Source of the DNA: Bacteroidota bacterium | GTDB lineage: Bacteria > Bacteroidota > Bacteroidia > Chitinophagales > Chitinophagaceae | Direction of reading: 5' to 3' | Assembly: GCA_018266455.1 (NCBI GenBank) | Contig: JAFEAJ010000048.1 | Location: 1 to 50,231, forward strand | DNA: 50,231 bases | In this document: positions 45,227-50,231 of the stretch, one piece after another | Layout of the letters: every line of letters begins with the position of its first letter | Position numbering within the stretch: the first letter of the stretch is position 1 | Made by a program: the position numbers and the translations under genes | The notes under the pieces: model-generated | Databases searched by the model: none | The model's input: the letters and a program-made list of their open reading frames with translations, nothing else | What the model was told of the DNA's origin: nothing

Positions 45227-47491
45227 ATGGTTTTCGATTTGGGCCTCATTAAAAAATTGTATTCCGAAATGCCAGCTAAAGTAGATGCAGCAAGAAAATT
45301 AGTTGGGAAGCCTTTAACCCTTGCTGAAAAAATATTATATGCCCACTTGTTTGAGCCCCCGGCCAAGCCTTATGAAAGAGGGAAAGATTATGTTGATTTC
45401 GCTCCCGACCGCGTAGCCATGCAAGATGCTACTGCACAAATGGCATTGCTTCAGTTCATGACCTGTGGCCGCTCGAAGGTGGCAGTGCCCTCAACTGTTC
45501 ACTGCGACCATTTGATACAAGCCAAAACCGGGGCTGCTGCCGACCTTGCAACTGCAAAAGACACCAACAAAGAGGTTTACGATTTCCTGGCTTCGATATC
45601 TGACAAATATGGAATTGGCTTCTGGAAGGCTGGCGCAGGCATCATTCACCAGGTAGTGCTTGAAAATTATGCATTTCCTGGCGGCATGATGATCGGCACC
45701 GACTCGCACACGCCTAATGCAGGCGGCTTGGGAATGGTTGCGATTGGCGTAGGCGGTGCAGATGCAGTGGATGTGATGGCAGGCTTGCCATGGGAACTGA
45801 AAATGCCTAAATTAATTGGCGTGAAGCTCACAGGGAAGCTGAGCGGGTGGGCATCTGCAAAAGATGTAATACTGAAAGTTGCCGGGATATTAACGGTGAA
45901 AGGGGGCACCGGGGCAATTGTTGAATACTTTGGGGATGGCGCTGATAGCCTGAGCGCAACCGGGAAAGGAACGATCTGCAACATGGGGGCCGAGATTGGC
46001 GCAACATGTTCCATTTTTGCCTACGATAAAAAGATGAATGCTTACCTGAAGGCAACCGGTCGCGAAGAAGTGGCGACTCTTGCTGACAGCATCAAAAAAT
46101 ACTTAAGGCCGGATGATGAAGTTTATACAAGCCCGGCTAAATATTATGACCAGTTGATCGAAATAGATTTAGATGAACTTGAGCCTTATGTGAATGGGCC
46201 TTTCACCCCGGATCTTGCATGGCCCATCAGCAAATTTGCTGAAGCAGTGAAAGCCAATAATTGGCCTGAACAACTGGAAGTGGCGCTAATCGGCTCCTGT
46301 ACCAATTCATCTTATGAAGACATTAGCCGCTCTGCCTCTCTTGCTCAGCAAGCTATTGATAAAAACCTAAAAACAAAAGCAGAGTTCACCATTACGCCAG
46401 GAAGCGAGCAAGTGCGGTATACCATCGAGAAAGACGGCTTCTTAAACACTTTCCATAAGATTGGCGGTGTTGTTCTGGCCAATGCATGCGGGCCATGCAT
46501 TGGCCAGTGGGCAAGGCATATTGACGACCCGAACAGGAAAAATTCCATCATCACTTCTTTCAATAGGAATTTTGCAAAACGCAACGATGGGTTAGCCAGC
46601 ACCCATGCATTTGTGGCATCGCCGGAAATTGTTACAGCAATGGCAATCGCAGGGAGCCTTAGCTTTAATCCGCTAAAAGACAAATTAAAAAATGAAAAAG
46701 GCGAAAGCGTGATGCTGGATGAACCTACGGGTATTGAATTGCCCCCAAACGGGTTCTCGGTTGACGATCCGGGTTACCAGGCCCCTGCAAAAGATGGCAG
46801 CAAAGTAACTGTTGCCGTGAATCCGGATTCACAGCGCCTGCAATTGTTACAGCCATTTCTTGCCTGGGAAGGCACAGACCTGAAGGGGCTAAAACTGCTC
46901 ATCAAAGCAAAAGGCAAATGCACCACCGACCATATTTCAATGGCCGGGCCATGGCTCAAATTCCGCGGGCATTTGGATAATATCTCTAACAATATGCTCA
47001 TTGGCGCAATAAATTTTTTTAATGAAAAAACAGATTCCGTCAAAAATCAGCTCACCGGCGAATACGGGCCAGTGCCTGCCACTGCTCGTGCATATAAAGC
47101 AGCACATGTAGGGAGCGTGGTAGTTGGCGATGAGAATTATGGCGAAGGCTCATCACGCGAGCATGCTGCAATGGAGCCGCGCCATTTAGGCGTTCGCGCT
47201 ATTCTGGTAAGAAGCTTCGCCCGCATTCATGAAACCAACCTGAAAAAGCAGGGAATGCTGGCACTCACCTTTGCCAACAAAAATGATTACGATAAAGTGC
47301 AGGAAGACGACATAATTGATATTATAGGCCTCAATGAGTTTGCGCCAGGCAAGCCGTTAACAGTATTATTAAATCATAAAAACGGAAATGTTGAGCGCAT
47401 TTCAGTGAACCATACTTATAATGAACCACAAATTGAATGGTTCAAAGCAGGCGGTGCACTGAATGTGATCAGGAAGCAGTTTGCGAGCTGA
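45227..47491 (+). CDS. acn: Aconitate hydratase (mitochondrial type)
   Basis: 754 residues. It isomerises citrate to isocitrate in the TCA cycle, in the cytoplasm. The 4Fe-4S ligands are Cys358 ([11 protein letters not shown]), Cys421 and Cys424 ([11 protein letters not shown]). Other landmarks are [30 protein letters not shown] and [20 protein letters not shown] in the C-terminal swivel domain. The length and sequence type match the mitochondrial-type aconitases common in Bacteroidota rather than AcnA/IRP or AcnB. A TAAATTCG near-consensus box lies at 45141-45148, and a strong terminator follows the gene. Confidence 0.97.
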   Translation: MVFDLGLIKKLYSEMPAKVDAARKLVGKPLTLAEKILYAHLFEPPAKPYERGKDYVDFAPDRVAMQDATAQMALLQFMTCGRSKVAVPSTVHCDHLIQAKTGAAADLATAKDTNKEVYDFLASISDKYGIGFWKAGAGIIHQVVLENYAFPGGMMIGTDSHTPNAGGLGMVAIGVGGADAVDVMAGLPWELKMPKLIGVKLTGKLSGWASAKDVILKVAGILTVKGGTGAIVEYFGDGADSLSATGKGTICNMGAEIGATCSIFAYDKKMNAYLKATGREEVATLADSIKKYLRPDDEVYTSPAKYYDQLIEIDLDELEPYVNGPFTPDLAWPISKFAEAVKANNWPEQLEVALIGSCTNSSYEDISRSASLAQQAIDKNLKTKAEFTITPGSEQVRYTIEKDGFLNTFHKIGGVVLANACGPCIGQWARHIDDPNRKNSIITSFNRNFAKRNDGLASTHAFVASPEIVTAMAIAGSLSFNPLKDKLKNEKGESVMLDEPTGIELPPNGFSVDDPGYQAPAKDGSKVTVAVNPDSQRLQLLQPFLAWEGTDLKGLKLLIKAKGKCTTDHISMAGPWLKFRGHLDNISNNMLIGAINFFNEKTDSVKNQLTGEYGPVPATARAYKAAHVGSVVVGDENYGEGSSREHAAMEPRHLGVRAILVRSFARIHETNLKKQGMLALTFANKNDYDKVQEDDIIDIIGLNEFAPGKPLTVLLNHKNGNVERISVNHTYNEPQIEWFKAGGALNVIRKQFAS

Positions 47492-47537
47492 CCTTTTTCA
47501 AAGTCATGAGCTTCGGAGGAAAACAAAATAATTATCA

Positions 47538-47568
47538 AAACCTGGTTCGGTACACCAGGTTTTTTTAT
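47538..47568 (+). terminator. Rho-independent terminator after aconitase
   Basis: AACCTGGT (47539-47546) pairs perfectly with ACCAGGTT (47554-47561) across a 7-base loop and is followed by a T-run. It lies 47 bases after the stop codon. Confidence 0.88.
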
Positions 47569-47743
47569 TTGATGGCGCCTATGCCATTGAAAGAAACAAA
47601 AAACAATACCTCCACAGAATTGCAGTTACCTGTAAAAACCGAAAAAAAATGTGTGTTTGCGCAAATGTAATTGCGTAAATCTCCGAATAATCGAAATTCG
47701 AAATTATTTATGCTTTAATTAAGCTTTTGCTTATTGCATTTTT

Positions 47744-47751
47744 TAGATTTG
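47744..47751 (+). promoter_or_regulatory. -7 promoter box of the first small paralogue
   Basis: TAGATTTG matches TAnnTTTG and lies 37 bases upstream of the ATG at 47789. A TTTG occurs 14 bases further upstream, shorter than the usual spacing. Confidence 0.4.
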
Positions 47752-47788
47752 AATTTTATATTGCAGTACTATAATTTTCCATTATCGC

Positions 47789-48217
47789 ATGAAAAAAATC
47801 ATTTGTAGTGTATTGTTGCTCCCTTGTGCCATAAAAGCTGGCTTAAACCCCTTTCACCCTTCTTCAACAGTCCTGGTCGAAGCTCGCAAAGGCGACTGGC
47901 CTATTACCCTGCAGCAAACCGTTGAGAAATCCCGCATTTCTTATTTTCTTGAATTCCGGGATGAGCAGGTCCTGACTAGTGAAGTATTAGACACTTTGAC
48001 ATTTGGAGATCTAACGCAATTGAAATATTTTCAACAAGCCTTGTCTGTGCTAAAGGCAGGGAACAATGGCGATGTGGCAAAATTCAAAGATTATTCCATC
48101 AAAAGATCCGACATAAAAAACCAGGGAAGATCTTACCTGTTAAGGTACCAATGGGGGCTCACCAACTTCCGCCAGCCCGAGGCGGATACGCTCATTTCAG
48201 TAATAAGAAAATTATAG
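47789..48217 (+). CDS. Small secreted protein of unknown function, tandem paralogue 1
   Basis: 142 residues. The signal peptide ends around AIKAG (residue 18). The mature part has a beta-rich centre (DWPITLQQTVEKSRISYFLE) and a helix-rich end. It shares with the next gene the strings GDWPITLQ, QLKYxQxxLSxLKxGxNGDxAK, DYSIKRxDIK and TNFxQPEADxLIxxIxKL. No lipobox, T9SS tail or known domain. The two genes probably arose by duplication, with a 161-base gap. Likely periplasmic. Confidence 0.75.
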   Translation: MKKIICSVLLLPCAIKAGLNPFHPSSTVLVEARKGDWPITLQQTVEKSRISYFLEFRDEQVLTSEVLDTLTFGDLTQLKYFQQALSVLKAGNNGDVAKFKDYSIKRSDIKNQGRSYLLRYQWGLTNFRQPEADTLISVIRKL

Positions 48218-48378
48218 CTACAGCACGATACACTTTTAAAACAGCTTAAACTTTTTAACAATTTCAGGCAAGGCCCCATAAAATAGATTTTGATTTTGGA
48301 CGTTGATAAAAACAAACGAAACTATTCAGAAACAGTTTAAATCTTCAATATTTCAATACCTTAAAAAACAACAATGAC

Positions 48379-48810
48379 ATGAAAAAACTTATTCTGATTG
48401 CCTTGATTTTCCCCTTTGGGGCTAAAGCACAATTCAAAATTGTGAATAATGCAACGATCAATCTCGTTGAATTGCGCGATGGCGATTGGCCGATAACACT
48501 GCAAAGAATAACTAAAGATTCAGATACAAGCTTTGTTTTGTTGTTCCGAAACCAAATGATTACCGACGGTGTGGCCATGACAACTTTCCGTTTTAGGAAT
48601 ATGCGTCAATTGAAATACCTCCAGGAAGGGCTGTCTGCATTAAAAGGTGGATCTAATGGTGATATGGCCAAGTACCAGGACTACTCAATAAAACGAGTAG
48701 ATATTAAAAAAGAAGGGATATGGTATGTATTAAATTGCAACGAGCAGGCCGTTACCAATTTTCAGCAGCCGGAAGCTGATAAGCTGATTGAGGCGATTGT
48801 TAAATTATAG
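48379..48810 (+). CDS. Small secreted protein of unknown function, tandem paralogue 2
   Basis: 143 residues. The signal peptide (MKKLILIALIFPFGAKAQ) is cleaved after AKA. It aligns with the preceding gene along its full length, with the same conserved blocks, but its middle differs (for instance NQMITDGVAMTTFRFRNMRQ). One Cys (LNCNEQ) is not shared with the other copy. A strong terminator follows 24 bases after the stop. Confidence 0.75.
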   Translation: MKKLILIALIFPFGAKAQFKIVNNATINLVELRDGDWPITLQRITKDSDTSFVLLFRNQMITDGVAMTTFRFRNMRQLKYLQEGLSALKGGSNGDMAKYQDYSIKRVDIKKEGIWYVLNCNEQAVTNFQQPEADKLIEAIVKL

Positions 48811-48834
48811 CCATGTACTGAATGTTATATAAGG

Positions 48835-48860
48835 TCCCGCTATACAGCGGGATTTTTATT
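48835..48860 (+). terminator. Rho-independent terminator after the paralogue pair
   Basis: TCCCGCT (48835-48841) pairs with AGCGGGA (48846-48852) across a 4-base loop, followed by TTTTTATTTT. Confidence 0.88.
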
Positions 48861-48894
48861 TTCCTGCATCAAAGCATGCGGTATGATAATGCAC

Positions 48895-48955
48895 AAATCG
48901 CTAATTTGCCTGAACATGTTGCACAAACAGCCAGTCAGCTAAATCGCTAATTTGC
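48895..48955. repeat. 15-bp direct repeat upstream of the rhomboid gene
   Basis: AAATCGCTAATTTGC occurs at 48895-48909 and 48941-48955, 46 bases apart. Each copy contains TAATTTG, one base short of the TAnnTTTG promoter box. The second copy ends 26 bases before the ATG at 48982. The repeats could be duplicated promoters or binding sites. Confidence 0.65.
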
Positions 48956-48981
48956 ATGGAGCGCAAATGTAAATCTCTTTT

Positions 48982-49818
48982 ATGTCAGGGTTTTTTGTTA
49001 TTATATTGATTATTGCGAATGTCCTCTTTTCGTATAAAGGCTTTAACAGCAGTGCCTTTTTCAGCCGCTATCAATTTGAAGTGGAGAAAATATTGCTTTA
49101 TAAAGATTACAAACGCATTATTACCAGTGGCTTCCTTCATGTAAGCTGGCTGCATTTATTTTTCAACATGTTCAGCCTCTATGTTTTCAGCGGCCTTATA
49201 TTATCCACTTTAGGGCCTTTGAAATTCCTGGTCATTTATTTTATCAGCCTTATCGGCGGCGGGCTGTTGTCATTAGCAGTACATCGCAACGATCCGGATT
49301 ATAGTTCAGTAGGTGCTTCAGGTGCTATTTGCGGAGTGATGTTTGCATTAATTGCATTGTTTCCTGGAATCAGCATCAGCTTTTTTGGCCTTCTCTCATT
49401 ACCAAGCTGGTCGTATGGAATATTGTTCATTGCTTTTTCTATTTATGCCATCAGGTCAAAAAAAGACAATATCGGCCACGAAGCTCATCTGGGTGGTGCG
49501 CTCATCGGAATGGTCATAGCAATTTTAATGGAGCCATCAGCGCTTGCAGAAAATTATGTTGTTATTTTAATTATAGCAGCCCCCACGATTATTTTCATTT
49601 ATCTTATTATCACCAATCCGCATCTTCTCTTTGTAGATAACTTATTTTACAAAAAATATAAAAGCAATTATTCCATTGATGATGCTTACAATGAAAAAAG
49701 AAACAAAAACCAGCATGAAATTGATGCAATTCTCGACAAGATCAACAAAAAAGGCATGAAGAGCCTAACACTAAAAGAAAAGGAAATATTGAAAGGGAAT
49801 TCAAAAAAAATGAACTAA
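48982..49818 (+). CDS. Rhomboid-family intramembrane serine protease
   Basis: 278 residues. Six membrane helices carry the catalytic motifs: HVSWLHLFFNMFSL (53-66; Asn62 stabilises the oxyanion), Ser113 in SVGASGAICG and His169 in GHEAHLGGALIG. Rhomboids cut membrane helices of substrate proteins within the bilayer. The cytoplasmic C-terminus (~225-278) is charged and contains KKGMKSLTLKEKEILKG, a segment often seen after bacterial rhomboid domains. It overlaps the convergent gene at its 3' end by four bases. Substrate unknown. Confidence 0.93.
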   Translation: MSGFFVIILIIANVLFSYKGFNSSAFFSRYQFEVEKILLYKDYKRIITSGFLHVSWLHLFFNMFSLYVFSGLILSTLGPLKFLVIYFISLIGGGLLSLAVHRNDPDYSSVGASGAICGVMFALIALFPGISISFFGLLSLPSWSYGILFIAFSIYAIRSKKDNIGHEAHLGGALIGMVIAILMEPSALAENYVVILIIAAPTIIFIYLIITNPHLLFVDNLFYKKYKSNYSIDDAYNEKRNKNQHEIDAILDKINKKGMKSLTLKEKEILKGNSKKMN

Positions 49819-50231
49819 AAAATATACTGACCATCATGAAGGCTCTTCAGGAGCTGTTTTGCCATGGCCTTTCTAATAGAAGCTTTACTGCCTTTAATAA
49901 AATCGAATTTAGCAGACCAAATCGGGAAAAAAGAGTGTGGCTTTATTAAATAACACTTGTATGCCGCATCTACCCATCCTGTTTTAGACCCTGATTGGTA
50001 AATATTGGCAGGAGTATTAAAATCACCGGGCCTGGTTACAGGAACATGTTGATAGCCGGTGCGATTAATCAGCAAAACGGCTTCCACTTTTAAACTATCG
50101 AGCACATACTGAAAACGCGGATAAGTGTTGTTTCCCGCATCAAAAAACTCCGTGAATTTTTTGATATCAATATGGGCAGAAAGCATTTTTTTCGAAAAGA
50201 AATTTTCGGTATAATACTGAAAAATAGTTGG
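49815..50231 (-). CDS. Protein of unknown function, 5' end outside window
   Basis: 139 codons are visible on the minus strand and the frame is open to the right edge (upstream residues read TIFQYYTENFFSKK). The Met at 50186 is therefore probably internal. Visible features: YPRFQYVLDSLKVEAVLLIN, TGWVDAAYKCYLIKPHSFFP and SKASIRKAMAKQLLKSLHDG, with no known domain recognised. The content suggests a beta-rich extracytoplasmic protein, perhaps a lipoprotein whose signal peptide lies outside. Its last four bases overlap the end of the rhomboid gene. Confidence 0.65.
   Translation of the reverse strand, partial: PTIFQYYTENFFSKKMLSAHIDIKKFTEFFDAGNNTYPRFQYVLDSLKVEAVLLINRTGYQHVPVTRPGDFNTPANIYQSGSKTGWVDAAYKCYLIKPHSFFPIWSAKFDFIKGSKASIRKAMAKQLLKSLHDGQYIF

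Noticed and set aside
47437..47670. 77-codon frame overlapping the end of aconitase
   Set aside because: It starts within the aconitase gene in another frame and runs through the strong terminator at 47538-47568, so it cannot be a normal gene.
1..50231. Search for CRISPR arrays, tRNA, rRNA, prophage and insertion sequences
   Set aside because: No regularly spaced repeats with unique spacers, no cloverleaf or rRNA sequence recognised, no transposase, integrase or phage structural gene; the XRE-S24 repressor alone is not evidence of a prophage.

Overview
The window is a contiguous stretch of a Bacteroidota chromosome, most likely from the Chitinophagales/Chitinophagaceae. The evidence is type IX secretion (T9SS) cargo with both type A and type B C-terminal sorting domains, a PorP/SprF protein, outer-membrane/LPS genes (lpxB, kdsA, an LptE-like lipoprotein), Bacteroidota promoter boxes of the form TAnnTTTG, few Shine-Dalgarno sites and several forced TTG starts. 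I see no rRNA, tRNA, CRISPR, transposase, integrase or phage structural gene. This looks like core and semi-core chromosome rather than an island.

Layout. 1-1282: a polysaccharide flippase running off the left edge. 1565-5545: a large secreted beta-helix protein with eight PKD-like repeats and a T9SS type A tail. 5939-7174: a GT-C-like membrane protein behind a promoter with a perfect 16-bp palindrome. 7325-13817 (all minus): a BrkB-family membrane protein, mltG, secG, a TPR-like protein, lptE, a sigma-54 activator lacking a sensor domain, and miaB. 14315-16638: a LexA/CI-like XRE-S24 repressor, a Cdd1-like helix-hairpin-helix protein, pdeM and a haem-binding-domain protein. 16994-22298: lpxB, a 57-residue membrane protein, two tandem membrane-anchored alpha/beta hydrolases and kup. 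22599-25139: a secreted unknown protein and a multi-pass membrane protein. 25621-31974: a 1608-residue PKD protein with a type B sorting domain, its PorP/SprF partner 12 nt downstream, and a tiny secreted protein that is little more than a type A sorting domain. 32004-35222: an RlmI-type methyltransferase, then grpE-dnaJ.

35312-41230 is the most unusual part. An esterase points away from a four-gene co-directional run: a second esterase, an ATP-grasp ligase, a YbdK/GCS2-type carboxylate-amine ligase and a secreted type B carboxylesterase. Two amide-bond-forming ligases next to hydrolases suggest an uncharacterised small peptide or amide pathway whose logic resembles glutathione synthesis. Two copies of one palindromic repeat lie on either side of the run (36276-36344 and 41295-41346).

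41531-50231: a TlpA-like thioredoxin protein, an SDR-type threonine dehydrogenase, kdsA, a short PspC protein, aconitase, two tandem paralogous small secreted proteins, a rhomboid protease and a partial unknown gene running off the right edge. Gene assignments rest on motifs read from the translations. No database search was run.
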